A stretch of 34,082 bases of DNA from Paracoccaceae bacterium (GTDB lineage: Bacteria > Pseudomonadota > Alphaproteobacteria > Rhodobacterales > Rhodobacteraceae), in the NCBI GenBank assembly GCA_021648025.1, contig JAKITO010000035.1, positions 1 to 34,082 of the forward strand. The letters are read 5' to 3'. This document shows positions 1 to 7,909 of this stretch, one piece after another (position 1 is the stretch's first letter; each line of letters starts with the position of its first letter). The notes beneath the pieces were generated by a model. That model saw nothing but the letters and a program-made list of their open reading frames with translations, had not been told where the DNA came from and did not search any database. The position numbers and the translations under genes are program-made.

Positions 1-183
1 GACAGCGAGGGGCGGGTGTTCCTGCATCGCGGCATCGCGGCGCGTCAGTTTCAACGCATGTTTGTTCTGGCCGACGGGGTCGAAGTAGGCGAGGCGATTA
101 TGGAAAACGGGCTGTTGCATGTCGATCTGACCCGTGCGGCGCCGCAAACCATCGTGCAAACCATCAATATCAAAAAGGGCTAG
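1..183 (+). CDS. Hsp20 family small heat shock protein (C-terminal part, 5' end outside window)
   Basis: The reading frame is open from base 1 and ends at TAG 181-183, giving the last 60 residues of a protein whose start lies outside the window. The segment reads as the end of an alpha-crystallin domain: a basic stretch (HRGIAARQFQRMF), then VLADGVEV, then ENGLLHVDL, and a C-terminal I-x-I motif in INIKKG. These are the usual last strands and oligomer-contact motif of ATP-independent cytosolic holdases that bind unfolding proteins. The DUF1150 gene follows after four bases, a pairing I know from Rhodobacteraceae. The family call is firm. Which Hsp20 paralogue it is (IbpA-like or other) cannot be told from the fragment. 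Confidence 0.85.
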   Translation, partial: DSEGRVFLHRGIAARQFQRMFVLADGVEVGEAIMENGLLHVDLTRAAPQTIVQTINIKKG

Positions 184-187
184 AACC

Positions 188-412
188 ATGAACACGAGTT
201 TTGAATTTGCCGAAGACATGTCGCGCATTGTTTATGTGAAATCGGTCGATGTTGCCGATCTGCCCGAAAAAGTACGGGCCGAAGCAGGTGATAAAGAACA
301 GCTTTTTGCGGTGCATGATGCGGATGGTCAGCGATTGGCGCTGGTGGCGGACCGGCGTATGGCCTTTGTGCTGGCGCGCGAGAACGATTATTCCCCGGTC
401 GCGGTGCATTGA
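188..412 (+). CDS. DUF1150 family protein
   Basis: This 74-residue protein starts with MNTSFEFAEDMSRIVYVK and contains blocks typical of DUF1150 proteins, such as YVKSVDVADLP near residues 17-27 and LFAVHDADGQRLALVADR near 39-56. The ATG at 188 is preferred over an upstream in-frame start because it lies four bases after the Hsp20 stop and has AAAGGG about ten bases upstream. There is no signal peptide or membrane segment. The family has no established biochemical role. Its position directly behind an Hsp20 gene suggests co-expression with the heat-shock protein, which is an inference. Confidence 0.8.
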   Translation: MNTSFEFAEDMSRIVYVKSVDVADLPEKVRAEAGDKEQLFAVHDADGQRLALVADRRMAFVLARENDYSPVAVH

Positions 413-471
413 ACTGGGTTGTATTGATACGGGGTAAGGTGAACTTGCCTGTGCCGGTCTGATTGGCGCCG

Positions 472-1335
472 ATGTCCGAACCCGGCATCGCAGTTTTACC
501 CTATGGCATGCGGCTTGGTCCCAGGTTGGCGGAATTGCCGGTGTCAGAACTGATCTGGCCTTTGGGCTGCCCAACCAGATTGGTGGGCGCAAACGTGGGC
601 GATTTGGCGGGCGATGACCATCTGATTGTCTTCCCCAAAACCGCGACACATTTTGCCGTTCGCCGGGGTACCAAAGCACAGATATCGCTGATCCTTGGGG
701 AACCTTCGGTGATCAATGCCAAGCACCTGATGCTGTTGCGCCAAAGCCATCGGCGTTTCTGGCGGGTGCTGAGTTTCAATGAAACGCTGCTGGGGCGCAT
801 CCCCAATGGGATTTTCTTTCCGCTGGGCACCACATGGGTGCCCGAATGGCGTGATATTGGGATGGAAAAAACCGCCATGTGTTCCCTGATCGCGTCTTCC
901 AAGCGGGATTCACAAGGCCATAAGCTGCGCCATGAAACGGTCGCGTGGGCGCGTGATACATCCCAGGATGTGGCGGTGATGGGACAGGGATATGCGCCGT
1001 TTGAAACCAAAGCAGACGGGCTGGCCCGTTACCGCTATTCAGTGGTGATCGAGAACATTCGGGAAAAGAACTATTTTTCCGAAAAGCTGATAGATGCGGT
1101 ATTGTGCAACACGGTGCCGATATATTGGGGCTGTCCCAATCTGGACCGCTTTGTCGACACAACCGGGATTATCCAATGCCAGACGTCGGCGGATATCAGG
1201 CGTGCCATTGCTGCCATGTCGGCTAAGGATTTTGACGCCCGCCTGCCACAGATACAGGCCATTCAGCCTGATCTGGCGCAGTATTGTGACCTGGAAAAAC
1301 GTGCCGCCCTGGCCATCCGCGATAGCCTGCGATGA
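472..1335 (+). CDS. glycosyltransferase family 10 (fucosyltransferase-like) protein
   Basis: This protein of about 287 residues carries the C-terminal signature of family GT10 (alpha-1,3-fucosyltransferase fold): YRYSVVIENIREKNYFSEK followed by LIDAVLCNTVPIYWG. It corresponds to the family's nucleotide-sugar-binding block with its conserved E-N, Y and E-K. GT10 enzymes transfer a sugar, classically fucose from GDP-fucose, to glycans, so a role in lipopolysaccharide or capsule is plausible; donor and acceptor are unknown. No signal peptide is visible. An ATG at 472 and a TTG at 463 are both possible starts and neither has a clear Shine-Dalgarno. It stands alone, with no other polysaccharide genes nearby. 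Confidence 0.72.
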   Translation: MSEPGIAVLPYGMRLGPRLAELPVSELIWPLGCPTRLVGANVGDLAGDDHLIVFPKTATHFAVRRGTKAQISLILGEPSVINAKHLMLLRQSHRRFWRVLSFNETLLGRIPNGIFFPLGTTWVPEWRDIGMEKTAMCSLIASSKRDSQGHKLRHETVAWARDTSQDVAVMGQGYAPFETKADGLARYRYSVVIENIREKNYFSEKLIDAVLCNTVPIYWGCPNLDRFVDTTGIIQCQTSADIRRAIAAMSAKDFDARLPQIQAIQPDLAQYCDLEKRAALAIRDSLR

Positions 1336-1342
1336 AGACGCA

Positions 1343-1363
1343 GGGCGGGGGTTCACCCCGCCC
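1343..1363. terminator. GC-rich hairpin between convergent genes, likely terminator
   Basis: A perfect 8-bp stem (GGGCGGGG at 1343-1350 and CCCCGCCC at 1356-1363) with the loop GTTCA lies eight bases after the stop of the glycosyltransferase gene and faces the convergent sat/cysC gene. No good U-tract follows on either strand, so intrinsic termination is possible but not certain. Confidence 0.5.
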
Positions 1364-1377
1364 CGCCATTTGTCGAC

Positions 1378-1432
1378 CAGACTGCCCTCAGACTGCCCTC
1401 AGACTGCCCTCAGACTGCGATCAGACTGCGAT
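1378..1432. repeat. 11-bp tandem repeat, five copies, overlapping the sat/cysC stop codon
   Basis: The unit CAGACTGCCCT occurs three times (1378, 1389, 1400) and is followed by two copies of the variant CAGACTGCGAT (1411, 1422). The last copy includes the final codons and the TGA of the minus-strand sat/cysC gene, so the array begins inside the coding region and extends downstream. Confidence 0.95.
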
Positions 1433-3136
1433 CAGCCCCATATTCTCAAGCTTCAGCAGCACCTGATGGGCGCAATTGTCTACGTCTGTTCCAACCGTTT
1501 CAACCCGCAACTCTGGGCTTTCGGGCACATCGTAAGGGTCTGAGATACCGGTGAATTCCTTGATCTTTCCTTCGCGCGCCAGCTTATACAGCCCCTTGCG
1601 GTCGCGCCGTTCGCATTCTTCGATCGACGTGGCCACATGCACCTCGACAAAGGCACCGTGGCTTTCGATGTCTTCACGCACAAACCGCCGGGTGGTGGCA
1701 TACGGCGCGATTGGCGCACAAATGGCGATGCCGCCATTCTTGGTGATCTCGGATGCGACATAACCGATCCGGCGAATGTTCAGATCGCGGTGTTCCTTGG
1801 AAAACCCCAACTCGGATGACAGGTTCTTACGCACGATATCGCCGTCCAGCAACGTCACCGGGCGTCCGCCCATTTCCATCAGCTTGACCATCAGCGCATT
1901 GGCAATGGTCGACTTGCCCGAACCGGAAAACCCGGTGAAGAACACGGTAAAACCCTGTTTGTGGCGCGCAGGTTTGGTGCGGCGCAATTCCTGGACCACT
2001 TCGGGAAACGAAAACCACTCGGGTATTTCCAGTCCCTCAGACAGACGCCGACGCAATTCGGTGCCCGAGATGTTCAGGATGGTGACATTGTCGCGATCCT
2101 CAATCTCGTCGTTTGGTTCGTACTGCGCGCGTTCCTGCACATAGACCATATGTTTGAAATCAACCATTTCACAGCCGATTTCGCTTTGATGTTCGCGGTA
2201 CAGATCCTGCGCGTCATAGGCACCATAAAAATCGTCCCCGGCCGAGTTTTTGCCGGGACCGGCATGATCACGCCCAACGATAAAGTGGGTACAGCCGTGG
2301 TTGGCGCGGATCAGACCATGCCAGACCGCTTCACGTGGGCCAGCCATGCGCATCGCCAGGTTCAAAAGGCTCATGGTGGTGGTGGCCGCCTGGTATTTGT
2401 CCAGCACCGCCTCGTAACACCGCACCCGGGTGAAATGGTCAACATCGCCCGGTTTGGTCAGCCCGACAATGGGATGGATCAGCAGGTTTGCCTGCGCTTC
2501 CTTGGCGGCACGAAACGTCAGTTCCTGATGCGCCCGGTGCAGCGGGTTGCGGGTTTGAAACGCCACAATCCGGCGCCAGCCCAGCTTGCGGAAATAGGCG
2601 CGCAACTCGTTCGGGGTGTCGCGGCTGCCGCGAAAATCGTAATGCACGGGCGGTTGCAGGCCGGTAATAGGCCCGCCAAGATAAACTTTTCCCGCCTGAT
2701 TGTGCAAATAGTTTACCGCCGGATGTGCGTCGTCATCGGCGCCAAAAACACTCTCGGCCTCCAGCGCCTTATTCGGCGTCCAACTATCGGTGACGGTCAT
2801 GGTGGCCAGAATAACGCCTTCCTGATCGCGCAGGGCGATGTCCTGACCAACCTCAAGCGAGCCTGCAAAATCTTCGGACACATCCAGGGTGATCGGCATC
2901 GGCCACAGGGTGCCATCAGCCAGACGCATGTCTTTGACCACACCGTCATAATCGGCCTCGCTCAGAAACCCTTTCAGCGGGTTGAAGCCGCCGTTCATCA
3001 ACAGTTCCAGATCGCAAATCTGGCGCGGGGTCAGGTCGTGGCTTTTCAGCTCGCCAGCCTCGACTTTCAGTTTCTGGGCAGAATCGTAAGATACATAAAG
3101 TTCCGGGATAGGCGCCAGATTGCTGAGCATTTTCAT
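1421..3136 (-). CDS. sat/cysC: bifunctional sulfate adenylyltransferase / adenylylsulfate kinase
   Basis: This 571-residue fusion catalyses the two steps of sulfate activation: sulfate plus ATP to adenosine 5'-phosphosulfate (APS), then phosphorylation of APS to PAPS. Residues 1 to about 385 are an ATP sulfurylase with the catalytic QTRNPLHRAH motif at 194-203, GRDHAGPG at 288-295 and ISGTELR near 356. Residues from about 392 are an APS kinase with the P-loop GFSGSGKS at 402-409, DGD at 431-433 and a lid motif RKGLYKLAREG. All catalytic motifs are intact. The start is MKML at 3136; a second ATG lies two codons in. It acts in the cytosol in assimilatory sulfate reduction or sulfonucleotide supply. 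It stands alone, convergent with the glycosyltransferase gene. Confidence 0.96.
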   Translation of the reverse strand: MKMLSNLAPIPELYVSYDSAQKLKVEAGELKSHDLTPRQICDLELLMNGGFNPLKGFLSEADYDGVVKDMRLADGTLWPMPITLDVSEDFAGSLEVGQDIALRDQEGVILATMTVTDSWTPNKALEAESVFGADDDAHPAVNYLHNQAGKVYLGGPITGLQPPVHYDFRGSRDTPNELRAYFRKLGWRRIVAFQTRNPLHRAHQELTFRAAKEAQANLLIHPIVGLTKPGDVDHFTRVRCYEAVLDKYQAATTTMSLLNLAMRMAGPREAVWHGLIRANHGCTHFIVGRDHAGPGKNSAGDDFYGAYDAQDLYREHQSEIGCEMVDFKHMVYVQERAQYEPNDEIEDRDNVTILNISGTELRRRLSEGLEIPEWFSFPEVVQELRRTKPARHKQGFTVFFTGFSGSGKSTIANALMVKLMEMGGRPVTLLDGDIVRKNLSSELGFSKEHRDLNIRRIGYVASEITKNGGIAICAPIAPYATTRRFVREDIESHGAFVEVHVATSIEECERRDRKGLYKLAREGKIKEFTGISDPYDVPESPELRVETVGTDVDNCAHQVLLKLENMGLIAV

Positions 3137-3151
3137 TTCAAATCTTTCGGT

Positions 3152-3196
3152 GGGTTTTGTTGCGGGTTTTGTTGCGGGTTTTGTTGTGGGTTTTGA
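3152..3196. repeat. 12-bp tandem repeat upstream of sat/cysC
   Basis: The unit GGGTTTTGTTGC is repeated at 3152, 3164 and 3176 (the third ends in T), and a partial fourth copy starts at 3188. The array begins 16 bases upstream of the sat/cysC start codon, so it lies in the leader or promoter of that gene. Confidence 0.93.
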
Positions 3197-3340
3197 TAGG
3201 GGGGCTGGGCCAAATGACCCTGGTCGCGCGGGGCATAACGCCCCTGCATATGGAATGTCTAGACCGTTTCGCCAGAAAGCCCGTAAAACGGCAAATTTAG
3301 TACGATAGTGGCCATAATCGGCGAAAAAAGCGCATTTTGG

Positions 3341-5047
3341 TCAAATTTCCGCTGGCATCACTTCTGCCGCCACCCCTGTTTTTGGTTCCAGAATTTCGAA
3401 CAGAGCCGCGCCTGATTTGACAGCCAGAACATTCAACGGTCGGGTGACGCCGCGCAGTTCCGGGGTGATCATGTCCAAGTGATCGGTGGCATGACCTGCT
3501 GCCAGCAACAGTGGCTCGGATACCAGCAATTCGACCTCAAGGTCCTTGGTTTTGCTTTCCAGTCGGCTGGCGGTGTTAACGGTATTGCCGATCAGGGTGC
3601 GCGGGGCGTTGCCGGCCGCTCCTATTTCGCCGATAACCACTTCGCCCAGATGAATGCCGATACCGATGGCAACCTTGTCGACGCCTTCGGCGGCCAGGCC
3701 ACGGTTGAAGGTGATCAGGGCCGAACTGATGCCAGCCGCAGCCTTTAACGCGGCTTTGGCAGATTCGCTCTCGGTTTTGCATTCGAACACGGCCATCAAC
3801 CCGTCGCCAAGGTATTTATCAATACTGCCGTCGGCCCCGACGATTGATGGTACCACCGCGTCAAAGAACCGGTTCAACAGGAATACCACGTCATACGGCA
3901 ATTGCCCGGTGGTGCGGGCAGTAAAGCCGCGCATGTCCAGGAACATCACGGCAAGACGTTGCTCGGACCCCTGACTGGCATGGGCACGTCCGCGTTTGCC
4001 ATCGGGGCGAAACACCCGGAATACCGTCAGCGGGTTGGTTGGCTTGATCTGGCAGGCCAGCCGCGCATTGGGCGGGGCGTTGACGGCCGCCAGGCTGCGG
4101 GCCTCGGCCGTGCTTGGCGGGTGCAGCAGATCGGCACCATCTTCGATCACCACGCGGCAGGTGGTACAGCGGCCACGCCCGCCGCACAGGGCGGTGTGGG
4201 GAATGCCATTGGCGCGGGAAATTTCCAGCAGGGTCGGGCCTTTGGGTGAAGAAACCTCGGGGCCATCGACGTAAGAAATACGCACCGAATGGCGTTTGTT
4301 GGTCAGCTTGCGACCCAGGAAAAACAGCGCACTTGCGATTAATATGGCCCAAAATCCATAAAGAATGTAATCGGCAGTCGCGATCAGCGTATTGAACTCG
4401 GCCGGTTCGGGAAAGTTGAACCGCTCCATTTCCGACGCGCGGGTTTCCTGTTGCGCAAACAGCTCCAGCATCCGCCGACCTTCGGTCAGGAACCCGGCCA
4501 AAGCAAACGCCGGGACCAGCACGGCAACGCTGGTCATGACCGGTATCCAGCGCTTCCACCATTTGGTCACCCGCAGCCAGAAATGCAGCCCCATGCAGCC
4601 ATGCACCCAGACGATCAGCAACAGCACCGACTGCCAGACACCATCGGCGGTATTCCACAGCAGCACCGAGACATAGCCGTAATCAATATTCACCGCGAAC
4701 ATCTTATGTGCCATGCGGGCATGAACAATGTGCTTGATCAGCAAAAACGGCACAGCAAGGCCAAGGGCGATCTGGGTCGCCTCCCAGATCGGCATTTTCA
4801 GGGTCCGCCGCGCGGCCAGTGAGACGATCGCCAGACCGATATGGGCCAGAAACGCAGCATAAAGGATGACGGTCCCGGGGGCAGAGTGGGTCACATATTG
4901 TCGCCCGGTCTGAAATACCTCCATCCAGTCAGGCGAAATCAGGCCCAGCCCAAGATTGATAAAGTGCAGCAATGCAAACAGGAACAGAACCAGACCCGAG
5001 CCAATCCTGATCCGGGTTGTCCAACTGCCTTGCCAAAGAATGCTCAA
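3341..5047 (-). CDS. cyaC: membrane class III adenylate cyclase with SdhC-like haem-type anchor and [2Fe-2S] ferredoxin domain
   Basis: This 568-residue protein has three parts. Residues 1-245 hold about six hydrophobic segments rich in histidines (H28, H54, H69, H106, H109, H114, H149, H155), like the succinate-dehydrogenase-type cytochrome b anchor. Residues 254-345 are a plant-type [2Fe-2S] ferredoxin domain with C288, C294, C297 and C332. Residues 362-552 are a class III cyclase domain with metal-binding D371 and D415, K411 in DKYLGDG (which favours ATP over GTP), and N491/R495 in the TVNTASRLE block. The layout matches CyaC of Sinorhizobium meliloti, described as a quinone-responsive diheme-b cyclase. 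It should make cAMP in response to membrane redox state. The function is inferred from homology recalled, not tested. Confidence 0.88.
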   Translation of the reverse strand: MSILWQGSWTTRIRIGSGLVLFLFALLHFINLGLGLISPDWMEVFQTGRQYVTHSAPGTVILYAAFLAHIGLAIVSLAARRTLKMPIWEATQIALGLAVPFLLIKHIVHARMAHKMFAVNIDYGYVSVLLWNTADGVWQSVLLLIVWVHGCMGLHFWLRVTKWWKRWIPVMTSVAVLVPAFALAGFLTEGRRMLELFAQQETRASEMERFNFPEPAEFNTLIATADYILYGFWAILIASALFFLGRKLTNKRHSVRISYVDGPEVSSPKGPTLLEISRANGIPHTALCGGRGRCTTCRVVIEDGADLLHPPSTAEARSLAAVNAPPNARLACQIKPTNPLTVFRVFRPDGKRGRAHASQGSEQRLAVMFLDMRGFTARTTGQLPYDVVFLLNRFFDAVVPSIVGADGSIDKYLGDGLMAVFECKTESESAKAALKAAAGISSALITFNRGLAAEGVDKVAIGIGIHLGEVVIGEIGAAGNAPRTLIGNTVNTASRLESKTKDLEVELLVSEPLLLAAGHATDHLDMITPELRGVTRPLNVLAVKSGAALFEILEPKTGVAAEVMPAEI

Positions 5048-5172
5048 GTGGTCACCAGTCCTTGTTGCAATTTGCCAACCAAACTGTGCGGCTCATCAAG
5101 AGGCCCGTCAAGCACGCAACCAGAACCCGACAGGGTATGTCGCTCACAAAAACTTCAGGGCTGGCGGCTGGC

Positions 5173-6120
5173 TCAGGTGTCAGCCTGTTCGGCCAGAAAC
5201 CGTTCCGCGTCCAGTGCTGCCATACAGCCCATGCCGGCACTGGTCACCGCCTGACGATAGATGTGATCGGTCAGATCGCCGGCCGCGAACACCCCCGGCA
5301 CAGAGGTTTCGGTGCCGCCGGGTTTGACCTTTACATAGCCGCCCATATGGGTGGCCAGCGTGTCCTTGACCAACTCACTTGCCGGTGCGTGGCCGATGGC
5401 GATGAACACGCCCTTGCAGGGGATTTCAGTGATCTCGCCGGTTTTGACATGTTTGACCCGCACGCCTTCGACCCCCAAAGGCGCTTCGGTGCCGGTGACT
5501 TCGACCAGTTCATGAAACCACAATGGTTCGATCTTGGGGTTCTTCATCAACCGGTTTTCCAGAATCTTTTCGCTGCGCAATTCATCGCGCCGGTGGATCA
5601 ATGTCACCTTGCTGGCAAAGTTGGTCAGAAACAGCGCCTCTTCAACGGCCGTATTGCCGCCGCCGACGACGACAATTTCCTGCCCGCGATAAAAGAACCC
5701 GTCGCAGGTGGCGCAGGCCGACACGCCAAAGCCCTTGAACTTTTCTTCCGATTCCAACCCCAGCCACTTGGCCCGCGCCCCGGTCGCCAGAATGATCGCA
5801 TCGGCGGTATAGGTGGTGCCACTGTCGCCCTTGGCGATGAACGGCCGCTTGGACAGGTCCAGATCGGTGATGATGTCGCCAATCACCTCGCATTCCGTCG
5901 CCTTGGCATGTTCCTGCATGCGGATCATCAGATCGGGGCCCTGAACCTGCGTGTCTCCGGGCCAGTTTTCGACCTCGGTGGTGGTGGTCAATTGCCCGCC
6001 GGGTTCGATGCCCTGTACCAGAATGGGTGCCAGCATGGCGCGGGCGGCATAAACGCCCGCCGTATAGCCGGCCGGACCCGAGCCGATGATCAGAACTTTG
6101 GTGTGCCGTGTGTCGCCCAT
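5173..6120 (-). CDS. trxB: thioredoxin-disulfide reductase
   Basis: This 315-residue flavoprotein passes electrons from NADPH through FAD to thioredoxin. It shows the N-terminal FAD-binding GSGPAG at 13-18, the redox pair C136-A-T-C139, a second nucleotide-binding site GGGNTA at 153-158, the NADPH phosphate contact HRR at 177-179, and the FAD-binding GDLTD at 281-285. The length is typical. The start at 6120 has GGGGAA about five bases upstream. It is divergent from an Lrp/AsnC regulator gene, with about 190 bases between them; control of trxB by that regulator is possible but not shown. Nothing in the sequence suggests loss of activity. Confidence 0.97.
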   Translation of the reverse strand: MGDTRHTKVLIIGSGPAGYTAGVYAARAMLAPILVQGIEPGGQLTTTTEVENWPGDTQVQGPDLMIRMQEHAKATECEVIGDIITDLDLSKRPFIAKGDSGTTYTADAIILATGARAKWLGLESEEKFKGFGVSACATCDGFFYRGQEIVVVGGGNTAVEEALFLTNFASKVTLIHRRDELRSEKILENRLMKNPKIEPLWFHELVEVTGTEAPLGVEGVRVKHVKTGEITEIPCKGVFIAIGHAPASELVKDTLATHMGGYVKVKPGGTETSVPGVFAAGDLTDHIYRQAVTSAGMGCMAALDAERFLAEQADT

Positions 6121-6309
6121 GATTTTCCCCGGATGTTAAAGTGCCGCCAGCCTGCATATACCGCCGATCCGGGGGGGGCAATGGCCAGGGCGCTTGCTCT
6201 CGGACAAGAAGGCAAAGATTATTGCGTAGTTGTGAAATATTATTGCGCCCGAACCCGGCGTTGATATAAGAAACCAAAATCTAAACCAGATTTTCGGGAA
6301 GAATAGACA

Positions 6310-6810
6310 ATGGTATCGACACGTTTGGACTCAATTGACCGCAAGATCCTGTCAGAGCTTCAGGGCGATGGGCGAATGACCAACGTCGAACTGGCCAGAC
6401 GGGTTGGCATTTCTGCGCCGCCCTGCCTGCGCCGGGTACGATCACTGGAAGAGGCGGGGTTGATCCATGGCTACCACGCCAGGGTCAACGCCCGCGAGCT
6501 GGGCTTTGAGGTGCAGGTGTTTGCCATGGTCGGGCTGGACAGCCAGGCCGAAAGTGAGTTGAACGCCTTTGAAGACCGCTGCCGCAAATGGCCATTGGTG
6601 CGCGAGTGTCACATGCTGAACGGCGAGGTCGATTTCATGCTGAAATGTGTGGCCCCGGACCTGAGCAGTTTTCAAAGCTTCCTGACTGGGCAATTACTGA
6701 ATACGCCGAATGTGGCCAGCGTCAAAACTTCGCTGGTGATCCGGCGCGCCAAGGACGAACCGGGTGTGCCGTTCGACGTTCTGGAAGAACGGCTCAGGCG
6801 TGACGCCTGA
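6310..6810 (+). CDS. Lrp/AsnC family transcriptional regulator
   Basis: This 166-residue protein has an N-terminal helix-turn-helix (residues about 8-55: LDSIDRKILSELQGDGRMTN, then ELARRVGISAPPCLRRVRSLE) and a C-terminal RAM/AsnC ligand-binding fold (about 70-150) with the HMLNGEVDFML segment. Such proteins form octamers, bind amino acids and act as local or global regulators. The ATG at 6310 sits after GGGAAGAATAGACA, a reasonable ribosome-binding region. It is transcribed away from trxB, which makes the shared 189-base interval the obvious place for autoregulation or control of trxB. The target genes and ligand are not known. Confidence 0.93.
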   Translation: MVSTRLDSIDRKILSELQGDGRMTNVELARRVGISAPPCLRRVRSLEEAGLIHGYHARVNARELGFEVQVFAMVGLDSQAESELNAFEDRCRKWPLVRECHMLNGEVDFMLKCVAPDLSSFQSFLTGQLLNTPNVASVKTSLVIRRAKDEPGVPFDVLEERLRRDA

Positions 6811-6836
6811 TATCCAAGGCTGCGCCTTCGTCACGC
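6798..6836. terminator. nested dyad between convergent lrp-type and Hint genes
   Basis: GCGTGACG at 6798-6805 pairs with CGTCACGC at 6829-6836. Inside it AAGGC (6816-6820) pairs with GCCTT (6824-6828) around a 3-base loop. The dyad spans both stop codons (TGA 6808-6810 on plus, TGA read from 6833-6831 on minus). It is probably a bidirectional terminator. There is no long U-tract. Confidence 0.5.
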
Positions 6837-7625
6837 GCTCATCAAATCCGGTTGACCATCGCCTGCGCGTGGGAACGCCAAAGGACCAAAATCAGTCAAT
6901 TGGTCGATATGCGCGAACAGGTTAAGGTACAGTGACCGCATGGCATGGCTGATCAACCGCACGGCATTGGCGCCGGGGTGATAGGTTTCAAACTCCAACC
7001 CGCCGACCCGAATGGCCGCGTGGCGTGGCAGACAGATGTGAAACAGTTCCACCGCAGTTGGCGGTGCGGTTTCAATCACGTTCATACCGTCGACAAATTC
7101 CTGCACCGGCGTCAGCATCTGCGCCCCGCCGACCAGCGCGCGCAAATGGCTGGGCGTGTTCAACAGCCGCGCAGATGGCCCGGCCAGAACATAAGACGCC
7201 GGGCGTTGCATGCCAAAGCTGTCGGGCATGATGCGGGTCAGCCGCAGATTACGCCCCGACGGCCCGGGACGCCCCGGAACCAGCGTGGTTGACCCTTTCC
7301 ACAGCACCGTTTCGGCGCAGCCGTCGCTTGTCAGTACCCGGTCACCCGGTTGCAGGTCTTCGATCGCCATCGGGCCGGTATCTGTTTCAACCATTGACCC
7401 CCGCGAAAACGCGCAAAACGCGTCTTCGAACAATGGCAACGCCGGGGCCAGGTGGCGGGTATGGGCCACATTGCCATTGGCCAAAAGCGAGGCAATTTCA
7501 TACCGCCGCAGCTGCGGGCGCTTTTGCAGTGTTTGCTGCGCACGCCACGCGGCCGGATCTTTCATGGTCGGATCGGTCAGGACAGCGTGCTGCGCTGCGC
7601 GCACCAAAGAGGTCGGTGTGGTCAT
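6831..7625 (-). CDS. Hint (Hedgehog/intein) domain protein
   Basis: This 264-residue protein has a Hint domain from about residue 70 to 217. It opens with DAFCAFSRGSMVETDTGPMA, in which C71 is placed as the nucleophile, followed by IEDLQPGDRVLT, a hallmark of the bacterial Hint_2 group. The later block VELFHICLPRHAAIRVGGLE matches the end of the fold. Where related proteins usually read S-P-x-H-R, this one reads GPSAR (149-153), so the block-B histidine appears lost. There is no signal peptide and no calcium-binding repeat. These stand-alone Hint proteins are common in Rhodobacteraceae and their role is unknown. Self-processing is uncertain here because of the missing histidine. Confidence 0.8.
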   Translation of the reverse strand: MTTPTSLVRAAQHAVLTDPTMKDPAAWRAQQTLQKRPQLRRYEIASLLANGNVAHTRHLAPALPLFEDAFCAFSRGSMVETDTGPMAIEDLQPGDRVLTSDGCAETVLWKGSTTLVPGRPGPSGRNLRLTRIMPDSFGMQRPASYVLAGPSARLLNTPSHLRALVGGAQMLTPVQEFVDGMNVIETAPPTAVELFHICLPRHAAIRVGGLEFETYHPGANAVRLISHAMRSLYLNLFAHIDQLTDFGPLAFPRAGDGQPDLMSA

Positions 7626-7700
7626 TCAGGTCGGCCCTTTCAAAAGGGTCGCATCTGCGCTGGCCCCCACCAGCAACGACAAACGGACATAAGGTTCACA

Positions 7701-7729
7701 TTTATCAGTATTGCCAAAACAATAGTCAA
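7701..7729 (-). promoter_or_regulatory. putative sigma-70-type promoter for the Hint gene
   Basis: On the minus strand TTGACT (7729-7724) is followed after 17 bases by GATAAA (7706-7701). This resembles a -35/-10 pair and would give a leader of about 70 bases before the start codon at 7625. It was picked by eye from consensus only. Confidence 0.4.
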
Positions 7730-7821
7730 ATACTGTTCGAATTGTCAAAATTTCATCCTTATTTAATACTGGGTTGGCATCAATCCAGTTGCAGACGCGG
7801 GGTTTGTTTCCAACCCCTCGG

Positions 7822-7836
7822 TTAAACTTGCCTTAA
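7822..7836. promoter_or_regulatory. CtrA-type binding site TTAA-N7-TTAA
   Basis: TTAAACTTGCCTTAA is an exact match to the TTAA-N7-TTAA core bound by the alphaproteobacterial cell-cycle and motility regulator CtrA. It lies in the gap upstream of the minus-strand Hint gene, about 200 bases before its start. It could occur by chance, but the AT-rich match is noticeable in GC-rich DNA. Confidence 0.4.
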
Positions 7837-7870
7837 TTTGTTTCTCTGCGCGTTTGCTGGCGCGCGGCCC

Positions 7871-7909
7871 AAGAAAAAGCCCGCCTTGGCGACTGCCAAG
7901 GTGGGCTTT
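7871..7909 (-). terminator. strong rho-independent terminator of the small minus-strand gene
   Basis: A 15-pair dyad runs from 7876-7890 to 7895-7909 with the 4-base loop GACT and one imperfect pair. On the minus strand it is followed directly by TTTTTCTT (7878 down to 7871). The U-tract lies only on this side, so it ends transcripts coming from the small gene at 8138-8010. Confidence 0.88.

Noticed and set aside
1961..3196. Long plus-strand open frame antisense to sat/cysC
   Set aside because: It mirrors the codon pattern of the real minus-strand gene, has no recognisable domain, and the opposite frame carries all ATP sulfurylase and APS kinase motifs.
5017..6264. 415-codon plus-strand open frame opposite trxB
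   Set aside because: The minus strand encodes intact thioredoxin reductase; the antisense product is low-information.
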